Part shown: positions 41,707-48,575 of the stretch, one piece after another | Position numbering within the stretch: the first letter of the stretch is position 1 | Layout of the letters: every line of letters begins with the position of its first letter | From: an uncultured Thermomicrobia bacterium | GTDB lineage: Bacteria > Chloroflexota > Chloroflexia > Thermomicrobiales > JALYUS01 | Length of the DNA stretch: 48,575 nt | Reading direction: 5' to 3' | NCBI GenBank assembly: GCA_937968015.1 | Contig: CALBSO010000135.1 | Coordinates: forward strand, 1 to 48,575 | Notes under the pieces: model-generated | What the model was told of the DNA's origin: nothing | What the model saw: only the letters and a program-made list of their open reading frames with translations | The model's database searches: none | Position numbers and translations under genes: made by a program

Positions 41707-43305
41707 CTATGCGCGATAGACGATTTCGCCGTCCATGATCGTCAGATCAATAGCGATTTCCGCGATGTCGTCCGGATCCACGGTGCGGGCATCGGCATTG
41801 AGGACGGTGACATCGCCGAGTTTGCCGGGCGTCAGGCTGCCCTTGATCTTCTCCTCGAATGAGGCGTATGCGCCCGCCCAGGTGTATGCCCAGACCGCTT
41901 CCTCAAACGTGATCGCCTCCTCCGCGTACGCCACATCGCCCGCGAAGTCCCTGCGCGTCATCATCGTCTCGATCCCGGCGAGCGGGCTGACTGTGACGAC
42001 CGGCGCATCGCTCGATGCCGCCGCGACGATGCCCTTGTCAATGAAGGTGCGCATCGCGTTCGCGTAGCGCAGCCGTTCCAAGCCGAGATTCTGGACATAG
42101 ACGGGCCGGAAATCGCGCAGAAAGGTCGTGCCGGGTATCGGCACGCAGCCGAGCCGCTTGATGCGGTCGAAGACGGCAGCATCGGTGATGAACTCGCAGT
42201 GCTCGATGCGATGGCGTGCATCGGGGCGCGGATTGGCGGTCATCGCCTCCTCGTAGCAATCGAGCAGCAGATCAATCGCCGCGTCGCCGATCGCGTGCGC
42301 GCAGCACTGCCAGCCGAGATCGTGCGCGCGCTTGAACTTCGTCCTGAAGGCATTGGGCGTCTGCATCCAGAGGCCAACGTTCTCCGCCTCACCGATGTAT
42401 GGATGGTGCATCCGCGCCGTGCGGCCGCCGATCGAGCCATCAATGAAGAGTTTGGCGGGCCCAATGCGCAGGCGCGCATCGCCGAAGCCGGTGCGGATGC
42501 CCGTGCCTTCGAGCGCATCGAGCATCTCATCCACCATCATCATCAGGTAGGTCCGCAGGCCGCCCGTGCCCCGGTCATGAAGCGCCTGATAGGCGGTCAT
42601 TTCCTCGGGTCGGTGGATACCGGCTTCTCCCACACTTGTCACACCGACCGCATGGTAAAGCGTGGTGGCCCGGTCGAGTGCGTCCGCAATCTCGTCGGCG
42701 GATGGCTCCTGGATGATATTGGAGACAAACCGCATCGCGCTCTCGCGGAGGACGCCGGTCGGCTCGCCGTGCTCATCGCGGTCAATGACGCCACCTTCGG
42801 GATCCTGCGTCGTCGCGGTAACGCCCGCCAGTTGCAGCGCCTTCGTGTTCGCGACGGCGATATGCCCGCATGCCCGGACGACGAAGACCGGATGCTCCGG
42901 CGCGGCGAGGTCGAGGTCGGTGCGGTTCGGATGTCGGTTCTCGGCGAATCGCGCATCGTCGTAGCCACGGGCGCGAACCCACCGATCCGGCGGTTGGGAC
43001 TCGGCCCGCTCGCGAATCCGAGCGACGAGTTGGGCGATGCTGTTCGTCGCTTCCGGGCGGGCATTGACCGCTGCCGCCGCGAAACCGACATACATCGGGT
43101 GGCAGTGCGCGTCGTTGAAGGCAGCGGTCGCGGTACGGCCTTGCAGGTCAATGACCTCCGTACTGGCGCGGCGCTCGGCCAATGCGTCGTCGTTCGAACC
43201 GACCACGGCGATGATGCCGTTGCGGATCGCCACCGCCTCCGCGACGGGCATCGCGGGATCAGAGGTAATCAGGTGTCCGTTCGTAAGAATCAGATCTCCG
43301 GCCAC
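41707..43305 (-). CDS. YtcJ-type amidohydrolase
   Basis: A 532-residue amidohydrolase family 3 protein. Visible motifs are the N-terminal barrel DLILTNGHLITSDPAMPVAEAVAIRNG, the metal site FNDAHCHPM, an inner AHAIGDAAIDLLLD and the C-terminal SSDAPVVTVSPLAGI. Relatives deacylate N-substituted amides and formamides. The start is GTG 43305 after AGGGAG. Gene end to gene end with iadA and divergent from msrB; substrate unknown. Confidence 0.88.
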   Translation of the reverse strand: MAGDLILTNGHLITSDPAMPVAEAVAIRNGIIAVVGSNDDALAERRASTEVIDLQGRTATAAFNDAHCHPMYVGFAAAAVNARPEATNSIAQLVARIRERAESQPPDRWVRARGYDDARFAENRHPNRTDLDLAAPEHPVFVVRACGHIAVANTKALQLAGVTATTQDPEGGVIDRDEHGEPTGVLRESAMRFVSNIIQEPSADEIADALDRATTLYHAVGVTSVGEAGIHRPEEMTAYQALHDRGTGGLRTYLMMMVDEMLDALEGTGIRTGFGDARLRIGPAKLFIDGSIGGRTARMHHPYIGEAENVGLWMQTPNAFRTKFKRAHDLGWQCCAHAIGDAAIDLLLDCYEEAMTANPRPDARHRIEHCEFITDAAVFDRIKRLGCVPIPGTTFLRDFRPVYVQNLGLERLRYANAMRTFIDKGIVAAASSDAPVVTVSPLAGIETMMTRRDFAGDVAYAEEAITFEEAVWAYTWAGAYASFEEKIKGSLTPGKLGDVTVLNADARTVDPDDIAEIAIDLTIMDGEIVYRA

Positions 43306-43383
43306 GGGTTGCTACTCCCTTCGCTATTGTCCGGCGCCACAGCCGATAGGCGATTGTACCGCACCCCGCGGATCCCGCTCTCG

Positions 43384-43392
43384 TGGTATACT
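43384..43392 (+). promoter_or_regulatory. extended -10 promoter of msrB
   Basis: TGGTATACT combines a TGn extension with TATACT (43387-43392). Transcription would start near 43399, at or next to the first candidate ATG (43400). Confidence 0.5.
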
Positions 43393-43411
43393 TTTCTCCA
43401 TGGAAGATGAC

Positions 43412-43801
43412 ATGAAAAACAAACCGGACGAATATTGGCGAGGCAAACTCACTGCCGAGCAATACCATGTCCTCCGTCAGAAGGGGACAGAACGACCGTT
43501 CACCGGCAAATTCTATCTCAATCACGACAGCGGGATGTATACGTGCGCCGCGTGTGGCAGCCCGCTCTTCTCATCAGACACAAAGTTCGACAGCGATTGC
43601 GGCTGGCCGAGTTTCGACCGCTCCATCGCGGGGAATGTCGAGTTCCACGAAGATAACAGTTTCGGCATGCGCCGGACCGAGGTACTCTGCGCCACCTGTG
43701 GCGGGCATCTTGGGCACGTCTTCGATGACGGTCCGCGCGAGACGACTGGGCAGCGATTCTGTATCAATTCTGCCGCGCTCAATTTTAAGCAGATGGAATA
43801 A
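43412..43801 (+). CDS. msrB: peptide methionine-R-sulfoxide reductase
   Basis: A 129-residue MsrB that reduces methionine-R-sulfoxide. The catalytic Cys is in QRFCINSAALNF; the zinc is held by CAACG and CATCGGHLGHVF; GWPSF and the substrate His region are normal. I chose ATG 43412 because GGAAGA stands just before it. The ATG at 43400 in the same frame adds four residues and would give a leaderless transcript from the promoter above. Repair of oxidised protein fits with the nearby isoaspartyl dipeptidase. The gap to the next gene (268 bp) shows only the promoter at 44004. Confidence 0.94.
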   Translation: MKNKPDEYWRGKLTAEQYHVLRQKGTERPFTGKFYLNHDSGMYTCAACGSPLFSSDTKFDSDCGWPSFDRSIAGNVEFHEDNSFGMRRTEVLCATCGGHLGHVFDDGPRETTGQRFCINSAALNFKQME

Positions 43802-44003
43802 ATCCCCTTTTCGGTTCGGGTCGAACTCGACACTGCTTGCCGATCATCATCGGGAGCGGATATTTTCCTCTTGTCGCACCCTGCGAGGTGCCTGTGTATA
43901 TCACATCCATCACCGACGGGTACACGTATGTTCGATGCCGTGGCAGCCGGACAGGGTGATCCTGCTCATGGGAACGGATACGGTGAATTGCGAATCCTAC
44001 GTG

Positions 44004-44061
44004 TTGCCAAAGTGGCGATTTCCCTTCATACTCACATGATTGATTAATCGTTCGATTGATG
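44004..44061 (+). promoter_or_regulatory. promoter and possible operator of the second toxin-antitoxin pair
   Basis: TTGCCA (44004-44009) and CATACT (44027-44032) are 17 bp apart. Just downstream an imperfect inverted repeat GATTAATCG/CGATTGAT covers 44042-44060, where an antitoxin would block transcription. Confidence 0.55.
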
Positions 44062-44069
44062 GAGATGAG

Positions 44070-44375
44070 ATGATGGAGAAGGCGATCAGCGCGACGGAGG
44101 CTCGGGTCCATTTCGGTGAACTCATGCGCCGTGTTGTCGAACGCGATGAATCAGTCATCGTGGAGCGGGGCGGGAAGCCGGAAGTCGTCATACTCTCTAT
44201 TGCGGAATACAAGCGGCTGCGGAAACAAAATCACGATGACTGGTTGGAACGAGTTGACCGTCTGCGGGAGCAAATTAGGCAGGAACTTAGTGGCCGTACC
44301 CTGCCGCCGCCTGAGGAGATTATTCGCGAGATGCGGGAGGAGCGAGATGCGCAACTCCTCGACAATTTGCGTTGA
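44070..44375 (+). CDS. Phd/YefM-type antitoxin
   Basis: A 101-residue antitoxin. The N-terminal Phd-fold DNA-binding domain shows the family pattern ISATEARVHFGELMRRVVERDESVIVERGGKPEVVILSIAEY; the C-terminal tail (LPPPEEIIREMREERD) is the toxin-binding part. ATG 44070 or 44073 follows GGAGATGAG. The toxin gene starts inside its last 29 bases. Auto-repression through the inverted repeat at 44042-44060 is inferred. Confidence 0.85.
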   Translation: MMEKAISATEARVHFGELMRRVVERDESVIVERGGKPEVVILSIAEYKRLRKQNHDDWLERVDRLREQIRQELSGRTLPPPEEIIREMREERDAQLLDNLR

Positions 44376-44778
44376 CGCCAGTTTGGTTATGCATCTTATC
44401 GCAGTCACTTCTGGTGAACGGATACGGGGACTCTGGGAGAGGTGGCAGAAAGAGGGGCAACAACTCGTCGCACCGGTATTACTCCGCTATGAAGTCACGA
44501 ATGCGCTCTATCGTTATCAAAAGGCGGGCATGATAAGCGGAGACGCGACGATGGAGGCGCTAAACGCAGCGTTCGCCCTTCCAATTCAATTCTACAACGA
44601 TCTGGAACTTCACAAGTCGGCGCTCGCAATGGCGGGGCATTTCGGGTTGCCTGCGGCGTACGACGCGCATTACCTCGCACTCGCTGAGCGCCTCGGTGCA
44701 ATATTCATCACAACGGACCGACGGCTCGTGAATGCTGTGCAGTCCGCATTACCATGGGTGCAACTAGCGGAGACGTAG
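44347..44778 (+). CDS. PIN-domain (VapC-like) toxin ribonuclease
   Basis: A 143-residue PIN-domain protein. The acidic set is Asp in CVDASLVMHL, Glu in LRYEVTNAL, Asp in AAYDAHYLALAE and Asp in TTDRRL. ATG 44347 follows GGGAGGAGCGAG and lies within the antitoxin gene (+1 frame), a common coupling that keeps the toxin below the antitoxin. A hand count of 44461-44520 gives 29 G/C of 60, lower than in most neighbouring genes. Confidence 0.85.
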   Translation: MRNSSTICVDASLVMHLIAVTSGERIRGLWERWQKEGQQLVAPVLLRYEVTNALYRYQKAGMISGDATMEALNAAFALPIQFYNDLELHKSALAMAGHFGLPAAYDAHYLALAERLGAIFITTDRRLVNAVQSALPWVQLAET

Positions 44779-44911
44779 CCACTTCATCGCCGCCAAGCGC
44801 CTTGCCGTCGGAAAATTAACCCATCGTGGATGCGACGAATGTCCAGACGGAAGGGCGGAAGCCGATCGTCGCCCTCGCGTGACAGTATCACATCCTGCCC
44901 GTCGCCAATTG

Positions 44912-45763
44912 CTAATCTACCGGGCGCGGCACCCATTGGTCGCCGTCGCGCGCCATGACGTGCGTGATGCCGACATCGCGCAGAATCGCGGCCGCTTCGG
45001 TAAAACCGGCGGCGACATCGGCGGGCGTGTGGGTGTCTGCCGTGACGGTGATCGGGATGTCCAGATCGCGGCAGCGGGCGAGCACCCACGGGCTTGGAAA
45101 CGCGGAGGCGATGGCCTTGCGCAGACCCGACGTGTTCAATTCGACGATCAGGCCACCCGCTTTGAAGGCACGCAAGGTCTCCTCAACCGCCGCGACATAC
45201 CACGCGTCCGTCTCGCGGAAGTAACGATCGCCACTGTTCCACATCTTCATCTTGTCCATGTGGCCGACGATCACGACACCTGGTGTGCCGACCATCTGGC
45301 GTTGCAGCGCGAAATATTCCGTGAACGCGCTCCGCACATCGCCATGCCAGCCAACAGCCAACCCGGACGCGAATCGCTCCGCGCTATTGTCAATCTCCCA
45401 CGGCATGCCCTGATCGTCCGTCCCGACGAAATGGACGGAGCCGACGAAGTAATCGAAATTGTGCGGGAAGATCTGCTCGCGGTAGAAGGCGCCCATGCCC
45501 GGCAGGTAGTCGAGTTCAAGGGCGAGGAAGATCGGCAGGCGGTCGCGATACTCGTCTCGCAAACGACGCACCTCCGCGCAGTATGCGGGGAGATCGGCGA
45601 GGCGCATCATCCACGGGTCGCACGTTCGCACGGGCACGGGTGCATGGCTCGAAACACCATACGAGTCGAGGCCCGCCGCGAGAGCGGCCTCGATATATTC
45701 GGCAATCTCACCCTCGCCGTCGCAGTAGCGGTTGTGCGTATGGTAGTTGGTGCGCAACGTCAT
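44912..45763 (-). CDS. PHP-domain histidinol-phosphatase-like protein
   Basis: A 283-residue PHP-domain phosphoesterase. Metal motifs are NYHTHNRYCDG at the start, SSHAPVPVR, GSVHFVG and the final ADTHTPADV. This is the layout of HisJ/HisK histidinol-phosphatases in histidine synthesis, although no other his gene is near, so another phosphate substrate is possible. The ATG at 45763 gives the standard N-terminus MTLRTNYHTH; a longer frame would overlap the LLM gene. Starts 16 bp after the LLM gene ends. Confidence 0.87.
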   Translation of the reverse strand: MTLRTNYHTHNRYCDGEGEIAEYIEAALAAGLDSYGVSSHAPVPVRTCDPWMMRLADLPAYCAEVRRLRDEYRDRLPIFLALELDYLPGMGAFYREQIFPHNFDYFVGSVHFVGTDDQGMPWEIDNSAERFASGLAVGWHGDVRSAFTEYFALQRQMVGTPGVVIVGHMDKMKMWNSGDRYFRETDAWYVAAVEETLRAFKAGGLIVELNTSGLRKAIASAFPSPWVLARCRDLDIPITVTADTHTPADVAAGFTEAAAILRDVGITHVMARDGDQWVPRPVD

Positions 45764-45779
45764 GGGAGAATGCCCGGCG

Positions 45780-46646
45780 TCACGCGCCGACCGCTTCCTT
45801 GAAGCGGCGAATCGCATCAATGTGCTCCCGCGGCGAGTTCAGCCCGGCCTTCATCGTGTTGACGGTCAGATGCGTCGCCCCGATCTCCCGCCAACCCTCG
45901 ACTTGCCGCGCCCACTCGTCCGGCGTCGTGCCCGCGATGCTGACGCGCGCCTCGAAGCCGATCGCCCCCGGATCGCGGCCGGCGGCTCGTGCGTACTCAC
46001 GCGTCTTCTCGACCATCTCGCGCGCCGTTTCGTCCGGCGCGCGCTGCGGAAACCAGCCGTCGCCCATCTCGCCGACGCGCTTCAGCGTCGCTTCGGAACT
46101 GCCGCCGATCCAGATTGGGATCGGGCGCTGGACGGGCATTGGATTGAGGCCCGCCGCCTCGATGTGATGCCATTTGCCATGGAAGGTCACGACTTCGTCC
46201 GTGAAGAGCGCCCGGAGCACGGCGATCTGCTCCTCGCTCCGCTTGCCGCGGTTGCGAAAGTTCTCACTCAGCGCCTCGTACTCGACTTCGTTCCAGCCAA
46301 CGCCAATGCCGAGCCGGAACTGTCCGCCCGTCAGCACATCCACTTCCGCCGACTGCTTGGCAACGAGCACCGTCTGCCGCTGCGGCAGGATGATGACACC
46401 CGGCACGAACTCGAGGCGCGTCGTCACCCCCGCGAGATAGCCGAAGAGGACGAACGGTTCGTGAAACAGGCTCCGATGCGTGTATGGCCCGCGCCAGTCC
46501 GGCCGGTTCGTAGTGTCCGCGCCGACGACATGATCGTAAGCGAGGAGATGCGTATAGCCCAATCCCTCCGCCGCCTGCGCGTAATCGCGCACGGCCATCG
46601 GATCCGCTGTGATCTCATTCTGTGGGAACGTCACACCGATGCGCAT
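45780..46646 (-). CDS. LLM class F420-dependent oxidoreductase
   Basis: A 288-residue luciferase-like TIM-barrel protein. The start MRIGVTFPQNEI, the LAYDHVV block, EVDVLTGGQFRLGIGVGWNEVEYEAL and PIPIWIGGSSEATLKRVGEMGDGWFP are typical of the F420-using subgroup rather than FMN luciferases. The substrate is unknown. ATG 46646 follows GGGAGGAAG. It lies between a methyltransferase and a PHP phosphatase in a same-strand row. Confidence 0.9.
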   Translation of the reverse strand: MRIGVTFPQNEITADPMAVRDYAQAAEGLGYTHLLAYDHVVGADTTNRPDWRGPYTHRSLFHEPFVLFGYLAGVTTRLEFVPGVIILPQRQTVLVAKQSAEVDVLTGGQFRLGIGVGWNEVEYEALSENFRNRGKRSEEQIAVLRALFTDEVVTFHGKWHHIEAAGLNPMPVQRPIPIWIGGSSEATLKRVGEMGDGWFPQRAPDETAREMVEKTREYARAAGRDPGAIGFEARVSIAGTTPDEWARQVEGWREIGATHLTVNTMKAGLNSPREHIDAIRRFKEAVGA

Positions 46647-46720
46647 GCGTCTTCCTCCCTGCCTAACGCGCGGTCACACTATACGTAGAGACGAACGGCA
46701 TGTGCGGTCGCTATTCCTCG

Positions 46721-47512
46721 TTAGTACGTCGAGAGCGGTTTGCGGGCGAGGATCACGGCCTTGTCGTCGCTGTAGGAGTAAACCGAACCATCCGGATTGT
46801 ATTTGAGATCGTAGAATTCCTTCGCGGCGGGGGCGGCGTTCGCCCAGGCGTTCCGTACCTCGTCGGCGTTCGCGTTCGCGCGGCCAATCCACTGCTCCAG
46901 TTCGTGCTCCTTGCGATACAGTTCGACACTAACGACCTCGAACTCGGCGCCGGCAAGCAGCGCCAGCCATTCCGCCTCGGTCGCCGAGCGGACGTGCGAG
47001 CCGTCGCGCAGTTTCTCGATGTGATTGAGAAGGTCACCCGCTTCACCCTCCGGTACGACGCTGTCCTCGAGCAGGAACCGCCCGCCCGGTTCGAGGACGC
47101 GCGCGACTTCATGCACGTAGGTATGGGTGTCCGGGAAATGATGCGGCGCGATGCGCGTCGTGACGAGACTGAACGCGTGGTCCGCGAAGGGCAAGGCCTC
47201 AGCGTCCGCGAGCGTGTAGGTGACGTTCGCTACCCCCTTCGAGGAGATGAAATTGCGCGCCGTCAGCAGCATCTTCTGGGTGAAATCGGACGCGACGACT
47301 GCCCCCGCCGTCCTCGCCACGGCGAGCGCGGTGTGGCCGCCTCCCGTCGCGATGTCCAGTGCGATGTCGTCTGATGTTGGCGCGGCGAGTTCGACAAGGC
47401 GCGCAAGATCGTCGCCGCTCGCATGCCCTTTGCTGACGACGTAGTTCGCCGCCGTCGCCGCGAACTGCGCCTTCACCCGATCCTTGATTGCCGCGTTCTT
47501 TTGCTCGGTCAT
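46721..47512 (-). CDS. UbiE-like class I methyltransferase
   Basis: A 263-residue SAM methyltransferase. The glycine motif is altered from the usual DxGxGxG to LDIATGGGHTALA (about 53-65); DFTQKMLLTAR, DAEALPFADHAFSLV and VLEPGGRFLLED are the further family motifs. Relatives methylate quinones, sterols or small molecules; nothing here fixes the substrate. ATG 47512 follows GGGGAG. It is unrelated in detail to the methyltransferase at 534. Confidence 0.9.
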   Translation of the reverse strand: MTEQKNAAIKDRVKAQFAATAANYVVSKGHASGDDLARLVELAAPTSDDIALDIATGGGHTALAVARTAGAVVASDFTQKMLLTARNFISSKGVANVTYTLADAEALPFADHAFSLVTTRIAPHHFPDTHTYVHEVARVLEPGGRFLLEDSVVPEGEAGDLLNHIEKLRDGSHVRSATEAEWLALLAGAEFEVVSVELYRKEHELEQWIGRANANADEVRNAWANAAPAAKEFYDLKYNPDGSVYSYSDDKAVILARKPLSTY

Positions 47513-47560
47513 CGTTCGCTCCCCTCACTAGGCCAGTGCATGCGGAGAGCATAACACGAA

Positions 47561-47630
47561 GCAATGAGCAATGAGCAACGAGCAACGAGGGGGATTCGCT
47601 TCCTCATTGCTCGTTGCTCGTTGCTCGTTG
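47561..47630. repeat. heptamer-repeat hairpin after the C39-like gene
   Basis: GCAATGA, GCAATGA, GCAACGA, GCAACGA (47561-47588) are matched by a complementary arm of about four TCGTTGC/TCATTGC units at 47602-47630. The word is the same as at 8702-8778. Confidence 0.85.
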
Positions 47631-47633
47631 GTG

Positions 47634-48575
47634 TTAGCCGCCCAAACGCGCCATCGCTATCTGGGCATCCTTGTAGTTCTTATCGTCCACGAGAGCCATC
47701 TGGTACTCGCGCTTGGCCGTTGCTCTATCTCCCTGCTTCTCGAAGACGATGCCGCGCTCGTAATGCATGATCGCATAGACGCCCGCTGAGCGGATATTCT
47801 CTTGCGATACCTGGAGCGCTTCATCGTTCATGCCGAGGTTAACCATCGCCGTGACGGGCCACGACTGATACCAGAGCGTCCAGGGATACTTTTGGATCAA
47901 TCCCATGCCGCGCGCCTTGTGGTATGCGTCCACAGCCTTCTGGAACTCCCCGGCTTGGAAATACGCGCCGCCGAGCGCGAAAGGGAGTTCGGCGTTCGTC
48001 GGCTGCTGCTCGATGCGGTTCTGCACGTAGGAAATGTCGTGCGCGATGTTGACGGTGAGATTCATATCATCGCCCATCACCTTTTGCACATTCGGCGCGA
48101 GCCGGTCGTTCCAGACGGGGATGTAGACGTAGTTATAGACCGGCCAGAGATCATCGAACTCGGCGTACGAGATCGGTACCGCCGCGCCCTCCATTGAGTC
48201 ATTGATGAGGAAGACGCCCTTCGCGTCGTCGTATCCGCGCACGACGCGCCAGTGGCCGATCCCGGCGTGGTCCGTGCGGTTCTGCCATTGGCCGGCGATC
48301 ACCGGCACACCGACCGCAACGAGCCGTTTCACACGATCCACCGTGCCACCATGATACGCCTCCGCGTGCAGGCCCTGCCCGCGCAAGTACTCCACGATCC
48401 GGTTCGACTCGACATTCTTGCTACCCTTCACGCCGTTGTTCGGGCGCAGGTATGCGGTCACGGCATTCGGATCGAGTTTGATGCCGAAATACGAGACGGA
48501 CATCGCGATGGACTCTTCGGCGCACTGATTCCAGCCCTGGAACCAGTGCGACATTGGTTCGAGGAAGGTAGCGGA
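47634..48575 (-). CDS. C39-like peptidase with TPR repeats, 5' end cut by the window
   Basis: At least 313 residues; the frame stays open to the window edge, so the true start is outside. The visible part opens with a papain-like C39 domain: the nucleophile Cys in NQCAEESIAMSVSYFG, a His in GHWRVVRGYDD and the following FLINDSM. The C-terminal 130 residues form TPR-like helical pairs (AELPFALGGAYFQAGEFQKAVDAYHKA, VYAIMHYERGIVFEKQGDRATAKREYQMAL). Members are usually exported and of unknown target. It is the most upstream gene of the minus-strand row at this end. Confidence 0.8.
   Translation of the reverse strand, partial: SATFLEPMSHWFQGWNQCAEESIAMSVSYFGIKLDPNAVTAYLRPNNGVKGSKNVESNRIVEYLRGQGLHAEAYHGGTVDRVKRLVAVGVPVIAGQWQNRTDHAGIGHWRVVRGYDDAKGVFLINDSMEGAAVPISYAEFDDLWPVYNYVYIPVWNDRLAPNVQKVMGDDMNLTVNIAHDISYVQNRIEQQPTNAELPFALGGAYFQAGEFQKAVDAYHKARGMGLIQKYPWTLWYQSWPVTAMVNLGMNDEALQVSQENIRSAGVYAIMHYERGIVFEKQGDRATAKREYQMALVDDKNYKDAQIAMARLGG

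Noticed and set aside
42199..43410. Long plus-strand open frame opposite the YtcJ gene
   Set aside because: Shadow of the amidohydrolase coding strand; Arg-rich translation without domains.
45764..45820. Longer start for the PHP phosphatase
   Set aside because: It would overlap the LLM gene and adds basic residues before the conserved TLRTNYHTH start.

Overview
This is 48.6 kb of a high-GC bacterial chromosome. No rRNA, tRNA, CRISPR array, transposase or phage gene is visible. The gene content suggests a free-living Chloroflexota, possibly near the Thermomicrobia (Sphaerobacter-like). The reasons are a complete F-type ATP synthase operon running directly into murA and mreB, the tRNA-dependent amidotransferase pair gatC-gatA, an F420-type luciferase-like oxidoreductase, a YtcJ-type amidohydrolase, a penicillin-acylase-family enzyme, and a GH57 branching enzyme in a glycogen cluster. 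The taxon is an inference from content, not a sequence match.

Layout. 1-4.6 kb: small drug/metabolite transporter, methyltransferase, penicillin acylase family protein, and a metallo-beta-lactamase-fold protein that has lost its metal-binding residues. 4.8-16.3 kb: pyrG, then atpI-B-E-F-H-A-G-D-C, murA and mreB. 16.3-20.9 kb, minus strand: an HD-domain protein, rodA, gatC, gatA, an FtsB-like protein and a small CxC/CxxC protein. 21.2-26.6 kb: PAS-PAS-GGDEF protein, tatD, yihY and glmS, with a glmS ribozyme in the glmS leader. 27.1-29.2 kb: two tandem RDD membrane proteins and an AlaX-like editing protein. 29.3-34.0 kb: glgC, GH57 branching enzyme, glgA. 34.1-38.5 kb: GalT-like protein, rpiA, a VapBC-like toxin-antitoxin pair, a kinase-fold protein and a small protein. 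38.7-43.8 kb: LysR regulator, an intact metallo-hydrolase, isoaspartyl dipeptidase, YtcJ amidohydrolase, msrB. 44.0-48.6 kb: a second Phd/PIN toxin-antitoxin pair, PHP phosphatase, LLM oxidoreductase, methyltransferase and a 5'-truncated C39-like/TPR protein.

How the parts work together. The atp operon has all eight structural subunits plus the assembly subunit. Stem-loops sit at its B/E, E/F, F/H and D/C junctions, including on both sides of atpE, the subunit needed in most copies. murA, mreB, rodA, the FtsB-like gene and glmS supply cell-wall precursor and shape functions. glmS is predicted to be shut off by its own product through the self-cleaving leader. glgC, the GH57 enzyme and glgA form a complete ADP-glucose to branched alpha-glucan route.

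The most notable signals are: (1) the glmS ribozyme with its own promoter; (2) a toxin-antitoxin cassette with lower GC than its surroundings, lying between the 3' end of rpiA and a diverged second copy of that 3' end; (3) 7-bp tandem words, mostly paired as inverted arms, at seven intergenic sites, one of which runs into the 5' coding end of the GH57 gene; (4) the metal-site-less beta-lactamase-fold protein.
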